The translations under genes and the position numbers were made by a program. DNA of 64,000 bases from Cryptomeria japonica (Eukaryota; Streptophyta; Pinopsida; Cupressales; Cupressaceae), in the NCBI RefSeq assembly GCF_030272615.1, contig NC_081405.1, forward strand, positions 27,358,272 through 27,422,271, in the 5' to 3' direction. Below the pieces are notes generated by a model. The model saw nothing but the letters and a program-made list of their open reading frames with translations, was not told the DNA's origin and made no database searches. Positions within the stretch are counted from its first letter, which is position 1; each line of letters starts with the position of its first letter. Shown in pieces: positions 46,501-56,989 of the stretch.

Positions 46501-47210
46501 TTTAGAATTTGTGCAATCATTAACATATAATGGGTTGGCATATTCTTTTCAGCATCCTCAACAAAAATCTGGCATAATGCCCAATACATGCCCTTAGCTC
46601 TCAGAGTGAATAGGTTGAGAGAGAATGGTTCCATTGTGTTGGGGCCTACAACTGTTAACCCCCCTATCTTTACAAAGAATTCTTTCAATGGGCCACTTCT
46701 AAGATGATTCCTTTGTGTGTTGTAAACCTAGGCTAACGACTCAAAGTCAATAGGTTCTAACAAATTGGAGGACTCACTGAGTTTAAACACTTTCCTGAAT
46801 TCATCTTCATTTATCTCAATCAAGACTGATCCCTTTATGTTCCTGATGCATCTTGCCACAGAGTCATAATTTTGTGCAATTAGGGCTAACAGATCTACAT
46901 CCATAAAAACACCTGGGACCACAAGCTTTCCTACATCCTGCTCCCATATGCCATTCAAAGGAGCTAGGGAATTCCTCTGCCCAAAACCGAATTTGAAGAG
47001 TCCTAAGCCTGACAATCCTATTTCAGGGTCCCTCAACCAATTACCCTTATCATAAAGGCCATCTCCAATTTTTAGACGAGGGTTATTAGGTACTAGCTCT
47101 TTAGTCTTAGCCCCAACATTGGTGGACATGGTTAATTGCTCTAAAAAATCATCACAAATATTTTGGTCCTAGTAATTCACCTTCCCTGTCAATTCTCTTC
47201 TGGGTGCCAT
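43588..47210 (-). pseudogene. Long antisense accessory protein inside the CACTA (about 1,200 codons), plant-transposon-protein-like
   Basis: Best start is the ATG at 47210-47208 (MAPRRELTGKVNY), 27 codons upstream of the next Met and in frame with it. One frame runs to 45795 and, after a one-base shift near 45850, another to 43588. Within these frames there are exactly four stops, all TAG: 47171, 46730, 44973 and 43944. SVLIEINEDEFRKVFKLSES (about 46771-46829) and the helical block from MPTHYMLMIAQILNP to MLMHMLLF (46365-46538) match, in order, the two blocks of the genes at 17256 and 62757. A basic nuclear-signal-like cluster (KGKRKIED, SPKKQRVGKE) lies near 45340-45420. Acidic/Pro sequence follows, then Lys/Glu-rich probable coiled coil (43942-44946). 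No catalytic motif is seen. It is the third gene of the CACTA, opposite to the transposases, either captured or belonging to an older nested element. Confidence 0.7.
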
Positions 47211-48086
47211 TCTAGTCAAACAATTATACCACTAGCAACTAGCACAAACCTCTAATGAAGTAATTCACACAACAGTATTTGAGAACAAACCAAGAGTTAT
47301 CAAGAAAAGCACAAGAAACCTGATTATTCGCCTGAAGAAAATCGCTCTGCAACAATTCGCCCTGCAACAAACTTCGATGAAACAATACCTACCAATCAAG
47401 TTGATGTGGACTCAAAAAGGACAAGTTGGCATTTAAGTTTTAGAAATTAACTCTGCATGCTTCGGCTTTCTTTTCAGAATTGAATTCGCCAAATCGAATT
47501 CAAAACTGGCTCCAACGGGTCATAATTCCTCTAAGTCTTTCCTCTGTTTCTCTCTTTCGCTATTTCACAGAACATAAAACCCGTGCTCTTTTCTTTCACG
47601 AAACAACGCCGGTCGTTGGATCACGAGAACTTGCATCGCCTTTATCTCCGTTTGATCTCTTTGCTTTAGTGTCGGGCCCTACCTCCTTTTCACCACTTCG
47701 CGGACTTTAATAGTCGTTCACTTTTCCTTCGTGAGGCCGCGCCAAGCGTTAGATCAAACTCAAATCACCCGGCCTTTAACTCCAACCAGGACTGTCAATC
47801 CTTTTAATTAACCGCGCCTCATCTTGACGGCTAACGGTTTTCGCCATTTCGCTGAGGTTAAGCTATGGGCATCTTAGGGCCACGAAACAACGAGAAGCGT
47901 TGGATCAATCTTGAGATGAATGCCTTTTAAGTGGGCCCTTTACCCGGGAATTACTTACCCCACTTGTTCTTCGGTTAATAAACATCACATGGCAGTCGGC
48001 CATTAGCCCTGGAAACTCCTTTTTTTTCCACCCTTAATCCGCCACGTGTTCCCTTTTACTATTCCCACATAACTGCTGGTTACACC
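47211..48086 (-). promoter_or_regulatory. GC-richer upstream region of the antisense gene
   Basis: 47211-47460 is ordinary leader-like sequence. From about 47490 base composition changes sharply to CG-containing sequence with repeated elements of the kind 'cacgaaacaacg', 'gttggatca' and 'acttcgcgga', which are diverged relatives of the monomers inside the 564-bp repeat. It probably holds the promoter of the antisense gene. That is inference from position and composition. Confidence 0.45.
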
Positions 48087-49674
48087 TTAGGCAAGCCCTC
48101 AACCACTTTTAGAGCCACGTGGCATTCGACACATCGCTATCGAGCTCTACAAAAAGCGGCAGTTGTTATGCCACATCACACCTCCGTGTGAATTCCACCT
48201 GTCTTTCGTGACTTCACGAACATTATACTTCGTTTGGCTTGCGGCCGCGAATCAATGCGAGCCATTGATCTTTTTCCAACCCGATCATTCTTTAACCAAA
48301 GAAGACCGCTTATCTCTGGGACCCGCCAAACCCTTTCGCCACTTCGCGAAGGTTAAAACACGTTCAGCTTGATCTCACGAAACCACGCTGTCCGTTCGAT
48401 CAGATGAAACTTGATCGGTGTTTAGCTTTGGTCCAAACCTATATGTCGGGTCCACCTTCGCCTTTTGCTACTTCGTGGAAACTAAGTTTTGAGCACTTTT
48501 TGGTCGTGAATCAACGGGGGCCATCAGATCAATAGAAAATCGCATGATACTTATAAGGCCCGACGAACATTAGAAAAGGCAGATTAAAAGCGAACAAGAA
48601 TAAAATATTTAAAGGGACCGCCTAGGTAAATGACAAATGGACCCTACACCTTAGGCGGGCCCTTGACCACTTTTAGAGCCACGTGGCATTCGACACATCG
48701 CTATCGAGCTCTACAAAAAGCGGCAGCTGTTATGCCACGTCACACCTCCGTGTGAATTCCACCTGTCTTTCACGACTTCGCGAACATTATACTTCGTTTG
48801 GCTTGCGGCCGCAAATCAACGCGAGCCATTGATCTTTTTCCAACCCGATCATTCTTTAACCAAAGAAGACCGCTTATCTTTGGGACCCGCCAAACCCTTT
48901 CGCCACTTCATGAAGGTTAAAACACGTTCAACTTGATCTCACGAAACCACGCTGTCCGTCCGATCAGATGAAACTTGATCGGTGTTTAGCTTTGGTCCAA
49001 ACCTATATGTTGGGTCCACCTTCGCCTTTCGCTACTTCGCGGAAACTAAGTTTCGAGCACTTTTTGGTCGCGAATCAATGCGGGCCGTCAGATCAATAGA
49101 AAATCGTATGATACTTATAAGGCCCGACAGATATTAGAAAAGGCAGATTAAAAGCGAACAAGAGTAAAATATTTAAAGGGACCGCCTAGGTAAATGACAA
49201 ATGGACCCTACACCTTAGGCGGGCCCTCAACCACTTTTAGAGCCACGTGGCATTCGACACATCGCTATCGAGCTCTACAAAAAGCGGTAGCTGTTATGCC
49301 ATGTCACACCTCCGTGTGAATTCCACCTGTCTTTCGCGACTTTGCGAACATTATACTTCGTTTGGCTTGCGGCCACGAATCAACGCGAGCCATTGATCTT
49401 TTTCGAACCCGATCATTCTTTAACCAAAGAAGACCGCTTATCTCTGGGACCCGCCAAACCCTTTCGCCACTTCGCGAAGGTTAAAACACATTCAGCTTGA
49501 TCTCACGAAACCACGTTGTTCGTCCGATCAGATGAAACTTGATTGGTGTTTAGCTTTGGTCCAAACCTATATGTCGAGTCCACCTTCGCCATTCGCTACT
49601 TTGCGAAAACTAAGTTTTGAGCACTTTTTGGTCGCGAATCAACGCAGACTGTTAGATCAACAAAAAATCGCATA
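48087..49674. repeat. 564-bp tandem repeat, 2.8 copies, with internal ~130-bp sub-repeats
   Basis: Units start at 'ttaggc' at 48087, 48651 and 49215, exactly 564 bp apart. The third copy stops near 49674. Copies are nearly identical, differing mainly at C/T or G/A in CG sites. Within each unit 'acttc.cg.aa' recurs about every 130 bp (48211, 48341, 48470), accompanied by 'cgaa.caacg' and 'gatcaga' motifs, so the unit is built from older, diverged monomers. The array lies between the antisense gene and the CACTA right end. Confidence 0.93.
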
Positions 49675-49993
49675 TCTTTTGTCGATGAAGTTATTATCTT
49701 CGGTGAGTCCTTTCAGTGTTTCCTTCCTTCGATGGCTCTTTTATATCGATGATAATTATTTTATTTTTTTATAAAAATGATCATCGTCAGAATTACGATG
49801 AATACCAAGCTTTCGACCGACGACTTCTTTGACCGTCGGCAAAGTCCATTGGATTGTCGAATTTCCGACGGGCATGGCATCGTCGACCAATCCGACGCCA
49901 AGTTTTCGACGGTGGATTTTGTCGACACTCCGACGAAAATTCATCGAAAATCCAACAAATGGCCATCGGAAATCAGCTCCGAATGTACTAGTG
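49675..49993 (-). repeat. CACTA right terminal inverted repeat and subterminal motifs
   Basis: Ends GAATGTACTAGTG, the inverse of CACTAGTACATTC. TTCCGACGGG (49863-49872), ATCCGACGCC, TTTCGACGGT and CTCCGACGAA are repeats of the type also found near the left end. An open frame at 49777-50148 crosses the border and is a chance frame. Confidence 0.85.
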
Positions 49994-49996
49994 GAA
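49994..49996. repeat. CACTA target duplication GAA, right
   Basis: Same three bases as 30727-30729. Confidence 0.85.
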
Positions 49997-50956
49997 TAGC
50001 CAAAATAAGGTTTAGGTGTACACCAAGTGTTGCAATGAGTTCTATTTACATGATTGCATATGACCTTAATCCCTATATAGTGAAAGAAGAGAATAATGTA
50101 GAAGAAGCATTAATGTATAATATAAATGAAGATCTAGTGTTGGAATAAATATTAGGAAAAGAAAAAAAACCTCATTTGACTAGCATATTAATTCTCAAAA
50201 TATTGGACAACAAATGTAATAGAGAAACAAATAGTTGACTTTGCATCTTCAATACCTATTTGGATAGATGTTAATGTATCCAAAGAAGAAGACCATAGGC
50301 AAGTACTACTACAATTGAGTTAAATAGCATACTAAATAAAGTGGATACACCAAAGCCCAAGAAAAAGGAGAGTTTGGACTATAAAATCAAAGGATATTTA
50401 ATCAAATCCCAAGAGAAGAATCACCATGCAATCTAGGTTTGAGAAAAGAGAAAAGAATATGACTACATAGGAGTCTATCGAAGTGGTCAAACCCACATTT
50501 TAGTCTTTTAACTTCTACGAATAGTTGATAAAAATGTGTGTGCATTTAGACTAGATCGGTGTACAATCAACAACTAAATAATTATGTGATAAAAATAATA
50601 GTAGAATAATTTTGATCTGTATAATTATAATTTTATATTATATATACAAAAGAAAAATAAGGTAATAGACAAATTTAAACATACCAATTAAAAAATACAA
50701 ATGTTAATAAGAAAGTTTAAACCATAATGTGAGAAAGATATTAAGAATATGATATTAAAAGTTTACAAAAATATTGCTCCCTCCAGAAGAAAGTGAAAGC
50801 AATAGCTCAATATGATTTCAATAGCTTGCAGAAGGAATATACAAAGAAAAAAAAATTAGAAATATTAACAAGAAAACATGACAAAAAATACACAACAAAC
50901 AATCTAAACATGATTGTATGTTCCAATCCCAATGGAATGAATTAAACCAATATATA
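49997..50956. other. AT-rich right flank of the CACTA
   Basis: Resumes the split sequence. The start (49997-50150) has a protein-like reading with IYMIAYDLNPYIVKEENNVE, then stops accumulate. I do not recognise it. No complete gene. Confidence 0.45.
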
Positions 50957-51540
50957 AAAAGCTCCTATAAAATATGAGTGACTATTTTTCTTGGTCTCAT
51001 ACCTAAACCTAAAAGTACATAACATGCCAGAACACAAGTGAACTTGTATAGAATCATTGTGTATATAGCAATGGAAATTGCACTTCTACATGTTGAATGG
51101 CAACAAATAAAATGATCGCACTCGAAAATAGAATGGAAAGGAATAAACAACGAAGAGGTGCACAAAATGAGTGACTATTATTGAACCAGATATAAAAGGC
51201 TACTCAAAAAAATGAGTGACTATTTTTCTTGATCTCATACCTAAACCCAAAAGTGCATAACAATGTAGAACAAAGTGAACTTATATAGAATCATTATACA
51301 TATAACAATGGAGATTGCGCTTCAACTTGTATAGAATCATTGTGTATATAGCAATGGAGATTGCACTTCTACAAGAATCATTGTGTATATAGCAATGAAG
51401 ATTGCACTTCTACAGAAATCATTGTGTATATAGCAATGGAGATTGCACTTCTACATGTTGAATGGCCACAAATAAAACGATTGCATAGGAAAATAGAATG
51501 GAGGGGAATAAACAATGAAGAGGTGCATAGAACGCTTTTT
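50957..51540. repeat. Segmental duplication with an inner ~41-bp minisatellite
   Basis: The block 'gagtgactatttttcttg.tctcatacctaaac' through 'gaatggc.acaaataaaa.gat' and 'gaataaacaa.gaagaggtgca' occurs at 50974-51163 and again at 51209-51528. In the second copy the inner unit 'atcattgtgtatatagcaat' plus 'ggagattgcacttctac' is amplified to four units starting at 51288, 51334, 51375 and 51415. The first copy has one unit at 51051. Confidence 0.85.
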
Positions 51541-52224
51541 TTTGGGTTGCATGGAGTGAAATAGCTACAATGCGTGGGACAGCATAAGTATTAAAAACAT
51601 AAGATAATTCTCCAAAAATCATTGTGTGAATGGAGTGGAGCGCATGACAAACAAAATACTTTTTGCGTGTGGTCAAAGGTGTAAGAAGAATTGAATGGAG
51701 AACAAAATACTTTTCTTTTTGTTTGTGGTCAAAGGTGTATTCATGTAAGAATGGAAATTTAGCTGCGTTATAGAGAATAATGAGGAATGAAAAAGAAGCG
51801 CTATTATGACTGTGCATAATGATGATGAAGTTTTCAAATAATGTAAGACAAAGATAGAATCTTTTCTATTGAATTAATGATCAAATCAGAGAAGAACAAC
51901 AAAATTCTAAAACAATTTCATTTAAGATGTGTAAAGATAGAAATTATTTATTTTTGCTGATGGAGAAATGTAAAGATAACAATTTCAAAATAGGGTGAAA
52001 GGTCAAATAGTTCTGAATAGTCAGGGATGACGGTATAAATATAGACATTTTAGATATTGCATAAATGTTCGATAGAATAAAAATGATAAATTATCAACAA
52101 AAGGACAAATACATAAGAAAACATAAAATTAAAGATAATCAAGCTTTTTTTTCTAATTCAAGGTGCACTAACTCAATCAATTTTCCAAGGATAAGTAGTG
52201 TTGTACATTATAAATAGACATGGT
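51541..52224. other. AT-rich interval, nothing recognised
   Basis: Contains a diverged repeat of 'gtgtggtcaaaggtgta' (51668 and 51723) and no supported gene. It should include the 5' LTR of the following copia element, but I could not find a matching pair of LTRs. Confidence 0.45.
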
Positions 52225-52560
52225 GTGGTCTTGTAGATGCATATCAAGGTGGTCATACTGTTAAGTTGCAAAAACTAAGAAAATGTTTTGAAAATGTTAA
52301 AATGAATTCAAATGAACCAATTAATGAAGTTTTGATAAAAGTTAAAGGATTATAAATCAAATGAGAATTCTAGGAGATTATGTAAGTAATCAACATGTGA
52401 TTGAAAAGTTTTAAGAAGTCTGTCTTCCAAATTTGATGATCTTGTTTCAACCACAGAAATTTCAAAAGATCTTACATCCATGACAATTGATGAATTAAGT
52501 GGTATTCTACCAATAGCAAAAGAACAAGTTCGAAAAGTAATGAAGAATTTCTAGAACAAG
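52225..52560 (+). pseudogene. Copia gag (UBN2-like), broken
   Basis: Reads AYQGGHTVKLQKLRKCFENV and KMNSNEPINEVLIKVKGL, then across frames LRSLPSKFDDLVSTTEISKD and MTIDELSGILPIAKEQVRK. This follows the copia gag pattern YQG...VK..KL..R..FE, through SL...FD, to SKDL..MT.DEL.G.L. A degenerate zinc knuckle is readable near 52760-52795 (NKFGYYEFEC). Non-functional. Confidence 0.75.
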
Positions 52561-52865
52561 CATTTGTATCTAAGGCAAACATAAAAGGAAAATAAGTCTT
52601 CTAAAGGTCATGACTATAATTCCAAAACTAAGCATAAAGGTGACTCTAGTCACAACTACAGAGCCAGGGGCTATGATTGTGGAAGGGATTCTAGTTTTCA
52701 AAGAGGTAATAATAGAGATACTGATAGAGACAAAAGACATATTACATATTTTCATTCTAATAAATTTGGCTATTATGAGTTTGAATGCTAGCATAAGCAA
52801 TCTACTCACAATATTATAGAAGATACTCAAAATTTGTTTCTCTTGTTTGAATACAAGTTCTAATG

Positions 52866-53370
52866 AAGAGACTTTATGGTACGTTGATTCCGTTTGTTTC
52901 TCGCATGTGACTTCTAGTAAAATTTTATTTAATAATTTGAATGAAAAACAATAGTTTGTTGGGTTTGGTGACAATAAATCACATGGGACTAAAGGAAAAG
53001 AAATCATTGAAGTAGAAAATAAGAATGGTAAAATTAAGCATATTTTTTATACTTTGTGAGATCCTACTCTAAAATAGAATTTGTTATCAACTGGTTAGAT
53101 GCTTGAACAAACTTATCAAGTTGTTTTTAACAAGAATAAATGTATAATTAATGATAAGTCATACATATATGAAATAGTTGCATGAGCACAAATGATAAGT
53201 GATTGTATGTTTCCCCTTCACTTTTCTATAAGCAAGTAGGTCTTGAGTACTACAAAGGTGCATGATAGTCAACTATTGCATCAAATGTATGGACATCTAA
53301 ATTTTGGCGGTTTACTTTTGTGTAAGAAGAAACATATGGTTTAAGGATTTCCACTTCTTAAGAATAAATA
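52866..53370 (+). pseudogene. Copia protease and GAG-pre-integrase region, broken
   Basis: LWYVDSVCFSHVTSSK (52872-52919) corresponds to the copia protease block WYLDSGCSNHMT. The catalytic Asp-Ser-Gly has become Asp-Ser-Val. LLHQMYGHLNFGGLLLCKKK (53275-53334) is the GAG-pre-integrase motif 'LWH.R.GH.n...L'. Stops are frequent. Confidence 0.7.
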
Positions 53371-53379
53371 AGAAGTTTT

Positions 53380-54365
53380 GAAGAATGATTGTTTGGAAAA
53401 CAACATAGAAATACATTTATGATTGGTTTATCTAAAAGGGCAAGAAAACCTCTTGAAGTTATTCATATTGATTTATGTGGTCCTCTGGCAACTCTTTCAC
53501 TAATTAAATCCAAGATCTTTCTCACTTTCATTGATGATTTTTCTCGTAAAACTTGGACTTACTCCTTGGTTGATAAATTTAAAGTTTTTAAGTTTGTTGA
53601 GTTCAAAAATTAAGTTGAAAAACAAAGTGGTCAATCTATTAAGGTCATCAAATCAGATAATGGGGGAGAACATAGGTCACGTATATTTTTGGATTTATTT
53701 AGAGAGCTTGAGATTCAAAAAGAGTTTACCACTTCCTACACTTCACAACAAAAAGGGTTGCTAAGAGGAGGAATAAAACTATTGTTGAAATGGCTCTAAG
53801 CATGACGAAAGAAAAGAATCTAGATAAAAGTTCTTGGACAAAGTTAATCACTATTACAATTTATTTGTTGAATAGGAGCCCCAAAAAAGCAATTCATGCA
53901 ATGAATCCCAAACAAGCTTGGTCTGATTTTGCACCATCTATTGATCATTTAAAAGTGTTTGTTGTGTTTCGTATGCACATATTCCTAAACAAAAAGAACA
54001 AAGTTGGATGAAAAAGGTCTCCAATGCATTTTTATTGGTTATGGCTCTAAGAACAAAGCTTAGAGATTATATGAACATATAATAAGAAATTAATCATAAT
54101 AAGAGATGTCATATTTGATGAAAGAGCACATTATACTCCTAATAAAAAGGCTAAAAATATTGAGATTGATTTGAAAAAATCTAACCCTCCTATGAATGAT
54201 GTAGGTGAAGAGGACTCTCATCTACTCATGTTTGATGAATCAAAAGTCATTAATAATGCAAAACATTTATCCTTAAATGTGGAGACTAGGAAATCTCAAA
54301 AATACCAAAGAAGAGTTGAGAAAAAACACCCCCCATCACTCATGTTAGATACTAAGTTTGATTAA
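53380..54365 (+). pseudogene. Copia integrase and connector, broken
   Basis: ARKPLEVIHIDLCGPL (53437-53484) and FLTFIDDFSRKTW (53518-53556) carry the first catalytic Asp region. KSDNGGEH (53650-53673) carries the second, and FTTSYTSQQKGL, the 'TPQQNGVAER' block, stands where the catalytic Glu should follow but reads through a frame break. Then come KNLDKSSWTKLITITIYLLN and PKQAWSDFAPSIDHLKVF, and the connector to about 54365, where the insertion begins. Stops at 53611 and elsewhere. Confidence 0.78.
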
Positions 54366-54373
54366 ATTATTAT

Positions 54374-56955
54374 TGTTGGCAATTGTTGTCATTGATGACT
54401 TAGTGTTGTCATTCATGTCAACCCTTAGTGTAGTTGTGTCATTGATGTCAACCCTTAGTTTAGTGGTGTCATTGATGTTAACCCTTAGTGTAGTGTTGTC
54501 ATTAATGTCACATGGTGCAGTTGAGTACAAAGATATGATGATGGAGATTGTTGGAATTGTTAGAAGTTGTCATTTTCATATTAATGTTGTTGGCTTGTAT
54601 TGTTGTTGCTGCTAATGATGGAAGTACATGTTGATGTTGTTGATTGGGGTCTATTGTTAATGAGCTCTCTCTTACTGACAACTAATGATGAAATGATACT
54701 ATAACAGTTGGTTGTTGTGACTAGTTAATAGTGCAGATTGATATCTCATGTACTGATATGGTGGATTCATGGTTGATGTTTCTTGTTATAGACTATGCAG
54801 ACAAGTGTTGCATATTGTGTTGGCATTAATGAAGAATGCAGATGAGATAAGCAAATGTTTCATGTTTGATGTCCACCCTCTTGGTGTTGATATTTCATGA
54901 TTGATAGTATTGATGCTAATGATGATGAGTTGAGTCAAATGATAGTGATGTAGTTGATGAAGTCCTTAATTGGATTGTTTGATAATGATGATCTCATATG
55001 TTGGTTTTGGTCAAATGTCTACAATCAGTATGATGAAATGGTTGTATACTATGGTGCATAGATGTTCCTAGTTAGATGTCTATACCTAAGGAGTTGTGGT
55101 ACGATCTTGATGTTGTGGAGCAATGACGATGATAATGATGCATTGAAGAACAATGATAGTAAAGATGTTTAGATGAGGCTTGCCCTTGTATGCTATTTTT
55201 TATGGCAGTAATGGTGTTGATGCTCTTGGCTAGTTGCAAAGATGGCATAATGTTAATATGTTATTAAGATGAGGATTAGATGCATTCAGATGAGGATTAG
55301 AAGAATGATGATGATACCATATTCAGATGTGATTGTGGATTATTAAGATGAGGATTAGAAGCTAGGTTTGTGATGATCTTGTGTATGCTACAAGATGATG
55401 GTTTATGATGTTTCTAGGAAATTCTGGTCTTTGGATGATTGATAGAGTAAGTGTAGGAATGTATGTTGAAGACGGTTTGGAAGAATGCTTTGCATTCCTC
55501 CGCATTGATGATATGGTCTTGCAAACTTGAACATAATATGTTTGCTCTGTGGATGTTGCACTCCTATCTTTTCAAGTCATTGATGATGTAACTAATGTGG
55601 TCGGTAATTCAGCTCATTGGCAATATGATTATCTATCAAGATTGGTTCAAAAAATGCTCTGCATTTCTCCATATTGATGCTTTTATTGTTGCAGCTCAGG
55701 GGACATGCTTGTAATGATGATGTTGTGTCTCAATTCAAGTTACAAGTGCTGATGTGGTCCGCAAGAGTTGATAATGATGTTTTGTTCATAATTGTGTCTT
55801 CTGGCCTTCCGAAATAAAGTGTTTTGTATCTCTTTGTGTTGCGCCAACATGTTTTGATGCGGCAATGAGAAATAAGTATTTGGGAATGTCTTTGGATGTT
55901 CAAGGAACGTCCTTACATACTCTGCATGATGTTAGATGATCTATTTCGTGCCACATTTTGTCTAGTGTTAGTTGTTCAGGGTAATTATTATGGTTTGGCC
56001 ATTACAGATTGTTCTCATGCTTGTGTTATGTCTTTAGGGGTCATGCCAACACTAGAGATTGTCATAAGTTGTATTTGGGTCCTACTCTGACTTGTGGGGA
56101 TCCGCATTGATTTAATTCATTTGGAAGATATGTTTTTGGGCCGATTGGTTATGTGCTACATGGTTTATCTACACATTACCTTATTGCCAACTTTGGAGGA
56201 TGTACTAGCGCATGTGATGTTTGGGACCACTTAGAAATTTGTAAAATAATATTTTAGTCCTCTCTATCTCCTGGATTGGACCACTTTTACTGCAATTGTG
56301 TTTGGTGGTTGACTTGATAGGGCTTATGCTTGTCCCTTGTCCCGATTGACCTAAATTATGTTTTGTGATGAAGAAAATGATATATAGAAGATCAAATCAA
56401 TGTGAATGAGTGGCATGAATGTGTGGATTAGAGTGTTTACATGATCATATCAATTGCAGAGTATGTGATGCAAAGGTAGAGAAAGTGTGCAGTGAATGTT
56501 TTGAAGTTGGTCCCTTGAGACAGAGATTCAAGGACAGCTTCATGCTTGGAGATTGCTGGAGGCAATATACTAAAAGCTTATTCATCTTGTTTCATATATT
56601 CATGTACCGTGTTGGGAGATAGTGAGTCTCCTTAGCAAGTTATTTGTATCTTGCTCTGAGGTAGTGAGTCTCAGCCTACAAGTCTCTTATATCTTGCTCT
56701 CGGGTGGTGTACCTCAACCTGCAAGTCCTTTCAGGAGCAATGAGCTTCCTTGATAGTGTACCTAAAACAAATATTGTAATCTTGTTCATATATTGTGAGT
56801 TAACTCTCACCGTGGCTTTTCCCTTCTTGGGTTTTCGACATATATTTGGTGTTCTCTTGTGTATGGTGTTCAGTGTTTATCTTTCATTGTTGTTGTTAAG
56901 AATTAAGGTTAAGTTGCTATTGATTTGTGGTATAAAGTTTAAGTGATTGATCAAG
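54374..56955 (+). mobile_element. LTR-like insertion splitting the copia element
   Basis: Begins TGTTGGCAATTGTTGTCATT, similar to the start of the LTR at 14948 (TGTTGGCATT...GTTGTCATTGATGAC). It ends in sequence like that LTR's 3' part (GATTGATTCACCCCCACTC, about 56952-56970). There are no coding domains in about 2.6 kb; many short frames are chance. The expected CA end and a 5-bp duplication are not visible, and copia sequence resumes by about 56990-57000. Most likely a large solo LTR with a damaged right end. The exact right boundary is uncertain by about 50 bp. Confidence 0.5.
54405..54515. repeat. 30-bp tandem repeat, 3.7 units
   Basis: Units 'gttgtcatt.atgtcaaccc' plus 'ttagtgtagt' begin at 54405, 54435, 54465 and 54495 with exact 30-bp spacing, right after the TGTTGGC start of the insertion. 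Confidence 0.85.
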
Positions 56956-56989
56956 ATTGATTCACCCCCACTCCCGCCCCCTCAATCTG

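Larger units (their letters stand above)
30730..49993 (+). mobile_element. CACTA (En/Spm) DNA transposon, 19.3 kb, with extra genes
   Basis: The left end reads CACTAATACATTTGGACTAG. The reverse complement of the right end reads CACTAGTACATTCGGAGCTG. The two continue to match imperfectly for about 30 bases, and both are flanked by GAA. Subterminal motifs of the type TCCGACGG occur repeatedly within 250 bp of the left end and 220 bp of the right end. The interior carries a TNP2 transposase (33439-37801) and a second transposase-type gene (38229-42365), the two-gene arrangement of plant CACTA elements. It also carries a captured PPR fragment, a nested solo LTR, a long antisense gene and a 564-bp tandem repeat. 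The transposase genes are broken, so this copy would need help to move. Confidence 0.93.

Noticed and set aside
48087-49674. 564-bp repeats as a pair of LTRs
   Set aside because: The copies are directly adjacent with no interior, do not begin TG and end CA, and have no primer site.
49777-50148. 123-codon open frame at the CACTA right end
   Set aside because: It crosses the element boundary at 49993, so it cannot be a gene of either the element or the flank.
51288-51454. CRISPR-like array of ~41-bp repeats
   Set aside because: There are no unique spacers between repeats and it lies in a plant nuclear genome. It is a minisatellite.
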